Below, in pieces: positions 8,961-17,243 of a DNA stretch of 64,000 nt. The notes below the pieces were generated by a model. The model was given only the letters and a program-made list of their open reading frames with translations. It was not told the DNA's origin and ran no database searches. Position numbers and translations under genes: made by a program. The first letter of the stretch is position 1. Each line of letters opens with the position of its first letter. Source of the DNA: Xanthomonas sp. DAR 80977 (GTDB lineage: Bacteria > Pseudomonadota > Gammaproteobacteria > Xanthomonadales > Xanthomonadaceae); contig NZ_CP162487.1 in assembly GCF_041240605.1 (NCBI RefSeq), forward strand, positions 4,037,001 to 4,101,000. The letters are read 5' to 3'.

Positions 8961-9056
8961 GCTGGTTCCTGTTGCCTGTTACGCAGGCCGCCCGCGCCGG
9001 CGCGGCCTGTGAAGATGGGTGACTCCGTCCGCCGCGGCGCGATGGACGGGCACGGA

Positions 9057-9251
9057 TCAATCTTCTTCGACCTGCGAGGTCTTGGTCGCGATCACCTTCT
9101 TGCCGCGGTAGTAGCCGTCGGCGGTGATGTGGTGGCGCAGGTGGATCTCGCCGCTGGTCGGGTCGGTCGACAGCTGCTTGGCGCTGAGGGCGTCGTGCGA
9201 ACGGCGCTGGCCGCGGCGGGACGGGGTGACACGGGATTTCTGCACAGCCAT
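9057..9251 (-). CDS. rpmF: 50S ribosomal protein L32
   Basis: A 64-residue basic ribosomal protein beginning MAVQKSRVTPSRRGQRRSHD, typical of L32, with the HHITADGYYRGKKV segment. It lacks the zinc-binding cysteines of some L32 forms. It lies between yceD and fabH, the conserved link between ribosome synthesis and lipid synthesis. Confidence 0.97.
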   Translation of the reverse strand: MAVQKSRVTPSRRGQRRSHDALSAKQLSTDPTSGEIHLRHHITADGYYRGKKVIATKTSQVEED

Positions 9252-9353
9252 GGGATTGCTCCAAACTCGGTTCGTTTACATCTGTCGTCATTACGTCGCG
9301 CAGGACGCGCGCGTCCGGCAACAACCTCAGGCAGCGGGCCGGCGGGCCGACCG

Positions 9354-9863
9354 CTACTGTTTCTTCAGCGCCGCCAACGCCGCGAACGGGTTGGCCTTGC
9401 TCACCTCTTCCTCGGTCGCCGGCCAGTCCTGTTCGACCGCCTCGCTTCCGGGCGCCACCGGCACCAGCGGGACCGCCAGCACCAACTCGTCCTCGACCAG
9501 ATCGGCGGGCCGCAGCATGCCGTCGTCCGGCACCAGCAAGGCCTCGTAATCCGGCGGCAGCGCGGCCTCTTCGGCCTCGCTGCGGATCAGTCCCAGCCGC
9601 TGTACGCTGGACACCGGCAGCAGGAAGCGCTGCAGGCTGCGCTGACAGATCAGCGGCAGCGCGGTTTCGAGCGTCAGTTCGACGTAGGACACTTGCAGTA
9701 CAGCGTCGCGGCCGAATTCCAGCGTGTAGCGGCATTCGCCTTCGGTATCGGCCAGGCTGCCTTGCAGACGGGTCATCGCCGAGAGCGGCAGGCGGTCTTC
9801 GAAGACCCTGCGCGCTGCGACCATCCGCCAGGCATCCAACAGTTCGGGCACGTTCGCGGACAT
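9354..9863 (-). CDS. yceD: YceD/DUF177 family protein
   Basis: A 169-residue acidic protein of the YceD (DUF177) family, almost always encoded just before rpmF; family members have been linked to 23S rRNA accumulation. It has the family features LQGSLADTEGECRYTLEF and an acidic C-terminal third ending in NPFAALAALKKQ. A strong sigma-70-type promoter ends 10 bp before its ATG, making it the likely first gene of the rpmF-fab transcript with almost no leader. Confidence 0.9.
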   Translation of the reverse strand: MSANVPELLDAWRMVAARRVFEDRLPLSAMTRLQGSLADTEGECRYTLEFGRDAVLQVSYVELTLETALPLICQRSLQRFLLPVSSVQRLGLIRSEAEEAALPPDYEALLVPDDGMLRPADLVEDELVLAVPLVPVAPGSEAVEQDWPATEEEVSKANPFAALAALKKQ

Positions 9864-9873
9864 AAGCCGCAGA

Positions 9874-9902
9874 ATGTTAAGGACTGCCGGGGGCGCTGTC
9901 AA
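9874..9902 (-). promoter_or_regulatory. promoter of yceD-rpmF-fab
   Basis: On the minus strand TTGACA (9897-9902) and TAACAT (9874-9879) are separated by exactly 17 bp. The start site expected about 7 nt downstream would leave only a few nucleotides before the yceD ATG at 9863. Confidence 0.75.
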
Positions 9903-9986
9903 ACCGTCCCGCCATCCGGCTTGCCCGGCCGTGCGCCGCGCCGCAGACTGCCGGCCCCGGCAGCCCGCCGCCCCTGCCCGACCGCC

Positions 9987-10559
9987 ATGCCGCCCCTGAT
10001 CCTGGCCTCCACCTCCGCCTACCGCCGCGCGCTGCTGCAGCGCCTGCGCCTGCCCTTCGACAGCGTGCGCCCGCAGGTCGAGGAGACGCCGCTGCCCGGG
10101 GAGGCGCCACTGGCGCTGGCGCAGCGCCTGGCGCGGGCCAAGGCCGCCGCGGTGGCCGCCGGCGCCGCCGATGCCTGGGTGATCGGCTCGGACCAGGTCG
10201 CCGAGCTCGACGGCCAGCCGCTGGGCAAGCCCGGCCATGCCGAAGCCGCGCAGGCGCAGCTGGCGGCGATGTCCGGACGCAGCGTGCGCTTCCATACCGC
10301 GGTGTGCCTGCTGCGCGGCGAACGCGCGCTGCAGCTGTGCGACCTGACCGAAGTGCGCTTCCGTGTACTGCAGGCCGGGGAGATCGCCCGCTACGTCGCC
10401 GCCGAGCAGCCGCTGGACTGCGCCGGCAGCTTCAAGTGCGAAGGCCTGGGCATCAGCCTGTTCAGCGCGATCCACAGCCAGGACCCGACCGCGCTGGTCG
10501 GGCTGCCGCTGATCGGCCTGGCCGGGCTGCTGCGCGAGGCCGGCTACGTGCTGCCCTAG
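9987..10559 (+). CDS. Maf-family nucleotide pyrophosphatase, YceF type (7-methyl-GTP)
   Basis: A house-cleaning pyrophosphatase of 190 residues. LASTSAYRRALL at the N-terminus and GSDQVAELDG (Asp69) are Maf motifs; CAGSFKCEG and TALVGLPLI match the YceF branch, which prefers 7-methyl-GTP. It is divergent from yceD, with 123 bp between the start codons. The exact substrate is inferred from subfamily resemblance. Confidence 0.9.
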   Translation: MPPLILASTSAYRRALLQRLRLPFDSVRPQVEETPLPGEAPLALAQRLARAKAAAVAAGAADAWVIGSDQVAELDGQPLGKPGHAEAAQAQLAAMSGRSVRFHTAVCLLRGERALQLCDLTEVRFRVLQAGEIARYVAAEQPLDCAGSFKCEGLGISLFSAIHSQDPTALVGLPLIGLAGLLREAGYVLP

Positions 10560-10569
10560 CCCGGCGGCC

Positions 10570-12420
10570 TCAGCGCTTGCTTACCCGGCACCACTGGTAC
10601 GGATAGCGCGCCTGCCCGACCCAGGATGCGTGGACCGCACAGCTGCCCGGCTGCAGCGCCAGGCCGTAGCGCGCCAGCTGCTGGTCGGCCAGCGCCAGCG
10701 CCTGGCGGTCGCCGGCGGCGATGTCGATGGCGCGCTCCGGCAATAGCGTCCACCGGCAGCGCCCCTCCTGCTCGGTCACCGCCGCACGCACCGGCCGGCG
10801 CGCCAGGCGCCGCATCAGTCGGCAGTCCGGCCCGCCGTCCAGGCCCAGGCGCGCGGCCAGCGCATTGAGCCGCTGCAGCCGCTCGACGTTGCGGTCCACC
10901 GTCGCCGGCAACAGCGCATAGCCCTGGCCGCGTTCGGCCAGCATCGCCTGCACGCGCTCGGCATAGGCCGGCGATTCGGGGAAATTGGACGCCACCGACG
11001 CATACGCCGCCTGCGCCGGCAGGAACGGGATGCGCCACGACTGCGGCACGTCGCCGACCAGCAGCACCAGGCTGCGCGCCGGCTGCGGCAGCGGCGGCGC
11101 CTGCACCCGGAACGCCGCGCGCGCCCAGCGCTCGTGGCCCCAGTCGCCCCAGCCATGCACGGCGACCAGCGCGCAGGCGATCAGCGTCCAGCGCGCCGCC
11201 GGCGCCGCGATCCGCGTCGGCAGCAGCCGCCGCAGCCCGACCCACAGCAGCAGCGGCGCCAGCAGTTCCGGCACCACCAGATAGCGCTGGATGCTGAAGG
11301 TGGCCTGCCAGGCCAGGAACGCGACCACGAAGAACACCAGCAGCGCGCGCCACGCCGGCGCGACCACCTCGCCGGCCGCCGCGGGCCGGCGTGGCCGGCG
11401 CAGCGCGAACCGCAGCAGCGCGGCCAGGCCGAGCAGGTACAGCAGCGGCCAGACGATCTGGCGCAGGGCGACCTCGCTGACCCGGTTCGGCGCGATCGAG
11501 AACTGCACTGGCCAGGTCAGCCACTGCAGCCAGCCCTGCGGCAGCCAGCGCGTATCGCTGAGCGCGACCGGCTGCGCCAGCGGCGCCAGGAAGTGGCTGT
11601 TGAACTGCGGGAACAGCGGATTGCCGAAGGTCTTCCACACGCCCAGCAGCCACGGCCCGGCCAGGACCGCGAAACCGAGCACGGTGACCGCGGTCAACAC
11701 CGCGGCGCCGCCGATGCGCTGCCGCGCGCGGCCGCCGGCGACCAGCGCCGCCACGCCCAGGGCCAGCGCGAACGGCGCGTTGGTCAGCTTGCAGGCCAGC
11801 GCCAGGCCCAGCAACATACCGGCCAGCGCCCACCACGCGACCGCCACGCCCTGCCCGGCCGCCTGCTGCCGGCGCTGCGCGTGCAACGCGGCCAGCAGCG
11901 CGCCCAGCACCGGCAGCGCGCTGCTGTTGTCGGCCATGGTGCCGGCGAATTCGGACAGGAACGCGGCGCTGCACATGCCGGCCAGGGCCAGCCACGGCAC
12001 CAGCCGCGCGCGGTCCAGGCGCGGATCCAGCACTTCCCAGATGATGCCGGCCAGCAGCAGGAACGCCAGCGCATGCAGCGCGCCCATCGCGAAGCCCGCC
12101 AGCGGCGCCGGCAGGCCGGTCATCAGCGCGTAGTGCAGCATGTCCAGCAGCGGATTGAAGTAGCTCTGCAGCTGCGCCGGCGCCAGGTCCACGCCCAGGC
12201 GCCCGTGCAGCGCGGCATAGCCGTTGTACAGGTGGTAGTTGCGCAGGTCCCAGTTGGCGTCCTGGCCGAGCAGCAGCGACAGAAGCCCGCCGAGCAGGGC
12301 GACCGCGAGGCCGGCGGCGACCACGTTGCCGCGGTCGTGGAAGGCGAAGCGGCGATCCAGCGCGCGCAGCAGGCGCTGGCGGCGGTTCGGGCGCGGCGGC
12401 ATGGCGATGGCCGCGCTCAT
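10570..12420 (-). CDS. polytopic membrane protein, GT-C glycosyltransferase-like
   Basis: A 616-residue protein with roughly a dozen hydrophobic segments. After the first one comes an acidic/aromatic loop (NWDLRNYHLYNGYAALHGR, about residues 54-72) of the kind GT-C transferases place in their first periplasmic loop. It resembles no named enzyme I can identify. The ATG overlaps the stop of the upstream GT2 gene (ATGA), and the C-terminal third looks soluble. It probably transfers or flips a lipid-linked sugar made by the neighbouring GT2; this rests on topology and context only. Confidence 0.7.
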   Translation of the reverse strand: MSAAIAMPPRPNRRQRLLRALDRRFAFHDRGNVVAAGLAVALLGGLLSLLLGQDANWDLRNYHLYNGYAALHGRLGVDLAPAQLQSYFNPLLDMLHYALMTGLPAPLAGFAMGALHALAFLLLAGIIWEVLDPRLDRARLVPWLALAGMCSAAFLSEFAGTMADNSSALPVLGALLAALHAQRRQQAAGQGVAVAWWALAGMLLGLALACKLTNAPFALALGVAALVAGGRARQRIGGAAVLTAVTVLGFAVLAGPWLLGVWKTFGNPLFPQFNSHFLAPLAQPVALSDTRWLPQGWLQWLTWPVQFSIAPNRVSEVALRQIVWPLLYLLGLAALLRFALRRPRRPAAAGEVVAPAWRALLVFFVVAFLAWQATFSIQRYLVVPELLAPLLLWVGLRRLLPTRIAAPAARWTLIACALVAVHGWGDWGHERWARAAFRVQAPPLPQPARSLVLLVGDVPQSWRIPFLPAQAAYASVASNFPESPAYAERVQAMLAERGQGYALLPATVDRNVERLQRLNALAARLGLDGGPDCRLMRRLARRPVRAAVTEQEGRCRWTLLPERAIDIAAGDRQALALADQQLARYGLALQPGSCAVHASWVGQARYPYQWCRVSKR

Positions 12421-13439
12421 GCGTCGTCGCCAGCGGTGGCGCGCAGCGGCAGCGCCGGGATCGCCAGATAGGCCAGGCGCTTGGCCTCGACCCGGCCGCG
12501 CGTGACCGTGTCCAGGATCAGGCCGCAGGCCAACAGCAAAAAGCCCAGCAGCACCAGCGCCGAGCACAGGATCGCGGTCGGGAAGCGCGGCACCAGGCCG
12601 GTGTGCAGGTAGGTCAGCACCAGCGGCAGCGCCAGGCCCAGCGCCAGCAACACGCAGGCGCCGAAGCCCAGCGAGAAGAACAGCAACGGCCGCTCGGCCT
12701 TGAACAGGCGCAGGATGGTCAGCAGGATCCGGGTGCCGTCGTGCCAGGTGCGCAGCTTGCTCTGCGAGCCCTGCGGCCGCGCGCCGTAGGCGGTGGCCAC
12801 TTCCGCCACCGGCATGCGCAGCTGCAGCGCGTGCACCGCCAGTTCGGTCTCGGTCTCGAAGCCGGCGGCATGCGCGGGAAACGACTTCACGTAGCGGCGC
12901 GAGAACACCCGGTAGCCGGACAGCATGTCGTCGAAGCTGCGCCCGAACAGGAAGCTCACGCAGCGGGTCAGCAGCACGTTGCCGAAGCGGTGGCCGGCGC
13001 GGTAGGCGGCGGCTTCGTCGCTGCGCCGCGCGCCGACCACCATGTCCAGCCCGTCGCGCAGCAACCGCGCGACCAGCGCCGGCGCCATCGCCGCGTCGTA
13101 GGTCGCGTCGCCATCGACCAGCACGTACACGTCGGCATCGACATCGGCGAACAGCCGCCGCACCACGTTGCCCTTGCCCTGCAGCGCGACCTGCCGCACC
13201 TGCGCGCCGGCCGCGCGCGCGCGCTCGATGGTGGCGTCGCTGGAGTTGTTGTCGAACACGTGGACGCTCGCGGTCGGCAGATGCGCGGCGAACTCGGCGA
13301 CCACCCGGCCGATCGTGGCCGCTTCGTTGTGGCAGGGCACCAGCACCGCGATCCGCGGCAGCGCCGCGTCGGCGGCGGAAGAAAGACTCGGCATGGGCGG
13401 CGTGCGGTCCTGCGCGTCGGACAAGGGAGGGCGGGCCAT
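12417..13439 (-). CDS. GT2 glycosyltransferase, polyprenyl-phosphate sugar synthase type
   Basis: A 340-residue DPM1/ArnC-like enzyme. The GT-A domain starts IAVLVPCHNEAATIG (about 30-44), has DNNSSD and the nucleotide-sugar/metal motif DGDAT (109-113), and two C-terminal membrane segments (about 250-275 and 285-315). Such enzymes attach a sugar from an NDP-sugar to undecaprenyl phosphate at the inner membrane. It follows the GT39-type gene by 6 bp and overlaps the next gene, so the three form an operon. An internal ATG at 13394 is an alternative start. The sugar is unknown. Confidence 0.85.
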   Translation of the reverse strand: MARPPLSDAQDRTPPMPSLSSAADAALPRIAVLVPCHNEAATIGRVVAEFAAHLPTASVHVFDNNSSDATIERARAAGAQVRQVALQGKGNVVRRLFADVDADVYVLVDGDATYDAAMAPALVARLLRDGLDMVVGARRSDEAAAYRAGHRFGNVLLTRCVSFLFGRSFDDMLSGYRVFSRRYVKSFPAHAAGFETETELAVHALQLRMPVAEVATAYGARPQGSQSKLRTWHDGTRILLTILRLFKAERPLLFFSLGFGACVLLALGLALPLVLTYLHTGLVPRFPTAILCSALVLLGFLLLACGLILDTVTRGRVEAKRLAYLAIPALPLRATAGDDA

Positions 13440-13445
13440 CCTATC

Positions 13446-15290
13446 TCAGCGGCGCAGTTCGATCGGCTGTTCCCACCAATCCTCGACACTGCCGTCGCGG
13501 CCATGCAGGCGCAGGCCCAGCCAATGCGTGCCCGGCGCCAATCCGCTGGCATCGAGTTCGGCGCGGAAGCCGACATTGGGATGGCCCGGATCGGTGGAGA
13601 TCTTCCAGAACGCGGTGATGTCGTAGGCCTCGCCGTAGCGCGCCTGCGCGGCGACCTTGCCGTCGAGCAGCACCTCGACCCGGTCGATGCCCACGCCGTC
13701 CTTGAACGCCCAGCCGGAGACCTCGAAATGGCGCGCCACCTTGTCGCCCACCTGCGGCGCGTTGAACCAGGCCATCGCCGGCGTCGTGCATGGCCCGGCC
13801 AGGCGCTGCGCCGGCAGCGCGAACAGCAGGAAGCGCTGGCTGCCGTGATCGCTGGACACCACCTTCGGCGGCGGCAGCGGGCCGACCAGATCGCATACCG
13901 CGTGGTAGCGCTGCAACAGCAGCCGGTACTTCATGTCGCTGGGCGACAGCACCAGCAAGCGCGGCCCGTCGCGGCGGCCGTCGCTGAGCAGGCCCCACTG
14001 GCGCAGTTGCACGCTGCGCCCATGCTTGTCGTTCAACGGATGCGGCAGCACCTGGATATCGGCATCGCCCAGCTCGAAACCGAGTTCGGCGCCGACCTTG
14101 AAGTTGTCGGCCAGCACCTGCGTGCCCGGCGGCATCGCCGCCAGCTCGCGGCGCACCGCCGAGGCCAGCGGCTTCCAGCCGGCGAAGTTGCGCGGGTAGT
14201 ACTTGTCGCCGGCGGCATGCTCGCGCACCGACGGCACCGACACCGCCAGGTAGTAGCCGAACGCGCCGACCAGGCCCAGCCCGGTCAGCAGCCAGGTCGC
14301 GCGGCGCAGCGGTTTCGGCCAGCCGTGGAGGATCACCGGCGCGGCGATCAGCAAGGCCAGGTAGCCCGGCAACGGCCAATGGAAACTGACCCGCTCGGCA
14401 TCGGTGAAGAAGCCGAGCAGGAAGATGCCCAGCGTGGACACGCCGCCGAGCAGGCCGAAGTAGCGCCACTGCACGCGCGCGCCGCCGCTGCCGCCGCCGC
14501 GCGTGGCCACCAGCGCCACCTTCCACATCGCCACCGCCAGCAGCGGCGTGACCAGCAGGCCCTGGATCAGCACGAAGGCGATGCCGCTGGGCTGGAAGCT
14601 CCACGGATGCCGATCGATCAACTGGAACTTGACCCCGGCCTCGCCGTTGTCGGCATTCCACGCCAGCAGCGGCAGCCAGGCGACGATGCCCATCGCCAGC
14701 GCCACCCACACCTGCGGATCGCGCAGCATGCGCCGGCCCTGCGGGATCAGCAGCAACGCGATCGCGCCGACCCCGATCACCCCGGCGAAGCGGTAATGGC
14801 TCAGCGCGCCCAGGCTCAGGCCCAGCGCCAGCTCCACCGCGCTCATCGCATCGATCTGGCGCAGCAGCCGCGCGCTGGCGTCCATGCACAGGATCGTGGC
14901 CAGCGCCATCGGCACGTCCGGCAAGGCGAGGATGCCGAGCGTGCCCGACAGCGGCATCAGCAAGGTCAGGCTGCCGGCGCGCCAGCCGGCGACCGCGCCG
15001 AACCAGCGCGTGGCGATGCGCGCGATCAGCCACGGCATCAGCGCCGCCAGCACCAGGAACGGCGCGCGCAACGCCAGCAGGTGATCGCCGCCGAGCGCCA
15101 CGCCCAGCCGCGCCAGCCAGGCGGTCAGCCCGGGCAGATCCGAATAGGCCGCGGCCAGGTGCCGGCCTTCCTGCCAGTAGAACGCTTCGTCCACGAACAA
15201 CGGCAGACGCGCGGCCGCCAGCAACTTGGCCGCGGTGACCAGCGTCCACAGCACCATGAAGGTGTTGCGTGCACGTTGTTCGCCTTGCAT
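13446..15290 (-). CDS. ArnT/PMT-type (GT39/83) membrane glycosyltransferase with C-terminal beta domain
   Basis: A 614-residue protein with about ten membrane segments. The first periplasmic loop has the family acidic pair in FVDEAFYWQEG (Asp34, Glu35). A soluble region follows from about residue 360, ending in an Ig-like module (VSGWAFKDGVGIDRVEVLLDG, about 520-540) that resembles beta domains of glycan-related proteins. Such enzymes move a sugar from undecaprenyl phosphate to an extracytoplasmic acceptor such as lipid A, a glycan or a protein. It is divergent from moxR with 37 bp between starts. Acceptor and sugar are unknown. Confidence 0.8.
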   Translation of the reverse strand: MQGEQRARNTFMVLWTLVTAAKLLAAARLPLFVDEAFYWQEGRHLAAAYSDLPGLTAWLARLGVALGGDHLLALRAPFLVLAALMPWLIARIATRWFGAVAGWRAGSLTLLMPLSGTLGILALPDVPMALATILCMDASARLLRQIDAMSAVELALGLSLGALSHYRFAGVIGVGAIALLLIPQGRRMLRDPQVWVALAMGIVAWLPLLAWNADNGEAGVKFQLIDRHPWSFQPSGIAFVLIQGLLVTPLLAVAMWKVALVATRGGGSGGARVQWRYFGLLGGVSTLGIFLLGFFTDAERVSFHWPLPGYLALLIAAPVILHGWPKPLRRATWLLTGLGLVGAFGYYLAVSVPSVREHAAGDKYYPRNFAGWKPLASAVRRELAAMPPGTQVLADNFKVGAELGFELGDADIQVLPHPLNDKHGRSVQLRQWGLLSDGRRDGPRLLVLSPSDMKYRLLLQRYHAVCDLVGPLPPPKVVSSDHGSQRFLLFALPAQRLAGPCTTPAMAWFNAPQVGDKVARHFEVSGWAFKDGVGIDRVEVLLDGKVAAQARYGEAYDITAFWKISTDPGHPNVGFRAELDASGLAPGTHWLGLRLHGRDGSVEDWWEQPIELRR

Positions 15291-15327
15291 TGCCTTTAGA
15301 CTCCCCTAAACCCGTTGCGAGAATGCG

Positions 15328-16281
15328 ATGCCTACTCCGCCCCGCTTGCCGGAAATGCTAACCGATACGCTGCGCGAGGCGCTCGCGCAGGCCCAGCAAC
15401 AGGTCAATGCGCTGGTCCTGGGCAAGCCGCAACAGGTGCGCATGGCCTTTGTCGCGCTGCTGTCCGGCGGACATTTATTGATCGAGGATCTGCCCGGCCT
15501 GGGCAAGACCACGCTGGCGCATGCGCTGGCGGCGAGCCTGGGCCTGAGCTTCCAGCGCGTGCAGTTCACCTCCGACCTGCTGCCGGCCGACGTGCTCGGC
15601 GTGTCGGTGTACGACGCGCAATCGCGCCAGTTCCAGTTCCATCCCGGACCGGTGTTCGCGCACGTGCTGCTCGCCGACGAGATCAACCGCGCGCCGCCGC
15701 GCACGCAGAGCGCGCTGCTGGAGGCGATGGCCGAACAGCAGGTGACGCTGGACGGCACCACGCATCCGCTGCCGGCGCCGTTCTTCGTCATCGCCACGCA
15801 GAATCCGGTGGACCTGTCGGGCACCTTCCCGCTGCCCGATTCGCAGCTGGACCGTTTTTTGCTGCGGTTGGCGCTGGGCTATCCCAGTGCCGAGTCCGAA
15901 CGCGCGCTGCTCAGCGGCAGCGACCGCCGCGACCTGATCGCGCAGGCGCGGCCGCTGCTCAGCGATACCGACATGGCCACGCTGCGGCACAGCGTGGAGC
16001 AGATCCATGCCAGCGACGCGCTGGTCGGCTACGTGCAGGCGCTGCTCGCGCGCAGCCGCCAGCATCCGGGCGTGCGCGTGGGCCTGTCGCCGCGCGCCGG
16101 CATCGCGCTGCTGCGCGCGGCCAAGGCGCATGCGCTGCTGCTCGGCCGCGGGCATGCGCTGCCGGAAGATGTGCAGGCGCTGTTCGTGGCGGTGGCCGAG
16201 CATCGGCTGGTGGCCGAACAGGAATCGGCCTCCGGGCAAGCGCTGGCCAAGGCGATCCTGCACAGCGTGGCGGTGGACTGA
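15328..16281 (+). CDS. MoxR-family AAA+ ATPase
   Basis: A 317-residue MoxR ATPase with Walker A at 55-62 (LPGLGKTT), Walker B LLADEIN (114-120) and the sensor segment IATQNPVDLSGTFPLP. MoxR proteins act as chaperone-like ATPases, usually with DUF58 and VWA partners. It starts the operon moxR-DUF58-transglutaminase-lipoprotein, with only 5 bp to the next gene. No VWA protein is encoded here. Confidence 0.92.
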   Translation: MPTPPRLPEMLTDTLREALAQAQQQVNALVLGKPQQVRMAFVALLSGGHLLIEDLPGLGKTTLAHALAASLGLSFQRVQFTSDLLPADVLGVSVYDAQSRQFQFHPGPVFAHVLLADEINRAPPRTQSALLEAMAEQQVTLDGTTHPLPAPFFVIATQNPVDLSGTFPLPDSQLDRFLLRLALGYPSAESERALLSGSDRRDLIAQARPLLSDTDMATLRHSVEQIHASDALVGYVQALLARSRQHPGVRVGLSPRAGIALLRAAKAHALLLGRGHALPEDVQALFVAVAEHRLVAEQESASGQALAKAILHSVAVD

Positions 16282-16286
16282 GGCCG

Positions 16287-17243
16287 ATGCGCGCACGGCT
16301 GCGCGAGTGGCGGCAGGCGCTGGCACGGCTGGCGCGGCCGCGCGATCCCGAGGCGCTGCCGGTGCGGCTGGACCGGCGCCGGATCTACATCCTGCCCACG
16401 CCGTTCGGCGGCTTCGTGGCGCTGCTGCTCGGCGCGATGCTGCTCGGCGCGCTGAACTACAACAACAACCCCGCCCTGCTGCTGGCGATGCTGCTCGGCG
16501 CGGCCGCCATGGCCAGCGCGATCGCCGCCCACCTGCAGCTGTCGGGGCTGCGCCTGCAGGCGCTGTCGGCCGAGCCGGTCGCGGCCGGCACGCCGCTGCG
16601 GCTGCGCCTGGCGCTGGCCGCCGACGACAACCGGCCCCGGCGCGGCCTGCGCGTGGCGCATGCCGGCCGCCACACCCATCTGGACCTGCACGGCGACGGC
16701 GGCAACGAAGCCGACCTGGACCTGCCCACCGAGCGCCGCGGCTGGCTCGACCTGCAGCGCATCCGCATTTCCACCACCCAGCCGCTGGGCCTGCTGCGCG
16801 CCTGGGCCTGGTTCTGGCCGGACACGCCGCTCCTGGTCTACCCGCAGCCGGAAAGCGATGGGCCGCCGCTGCCGCACGGCGACGGCACCCCGACCCAGAC
16901 CCGCCTGCACGCGCTGGGCGAGGAACTGCAGCAACTGCGCCCGTACCGCCCCGGCGATGCGCGACGCGCGATCTCCTGGAAGCACTCGGCGCGCCGCGAC
17001 ACCCTGCTGGTGCGCGAGTACGAACGCCCGATCGGCGTGGACGTGGTGCTGGACTGGCGCACGCTGCCGGCGCTGCCCTACGAGCGCCGCATCGCGCGGC
17101 TGGCGCGCTGGGTCGACGAGGCCGAGCGCGACGGCCGCCGCTATCGCCTGCTGCTGCCGGGACAGCCGCCGCTGGGCCCGGGCCGCGGCCCGCAACACCG
17201 GCACCAGTGCCTGCGCGCCTTGGCGCTGCTGCCGCATGGCTGA
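16287..17243 (+). CDS. DUF58 domain membrane protein
   Basis: A 318-residue protein with two adjacent membrane segments (about 38-58 and 60-80) and a C-terminal DUF58 domain carrying the family motif YRPGDARRAISWKHSARRD. DUF58 proteins are regular partners of MoxR ATPases. The start ATG at 16287 is 5 bp after moxR. Its last codons overlap the next gene by 8 bp. Confidence 0.9.
   Translation: MRARLREWRQALARLARPRDPEALPVRLDRRRIYILPTPFGGFVALLLGAMLLGALNYNNNPALLLAMLLGAAAMASAIAAHLQLSGLRLQALSAEPVAAGTPLRLRLALAADDNRPRRGLRVAHAGRHTHLDLHGDGGNEADLDLPTERRGWLDLQRIRISTTQPLGLLRAWAWFWPDTPLLVYPQPESDGPPLPHGDGTPTQTRLHALGEELQQLRPYRPGDARRAISWKHSARRDTLLVREYERPIGVDVVLDWRTLPALPYERRIARLARWVDEAERDGRRYRLLLPGQPPLGPGRGPQHRHQCLRALALLPHG

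Noticed and set aside
7911..10559. Plus-strand open frame of 882 codons spanning fabH to maf
   Set aside because: Only its last 190 codons are real (maf, start at 9987); the rest is antisense to fabH, rpmF and yceD.
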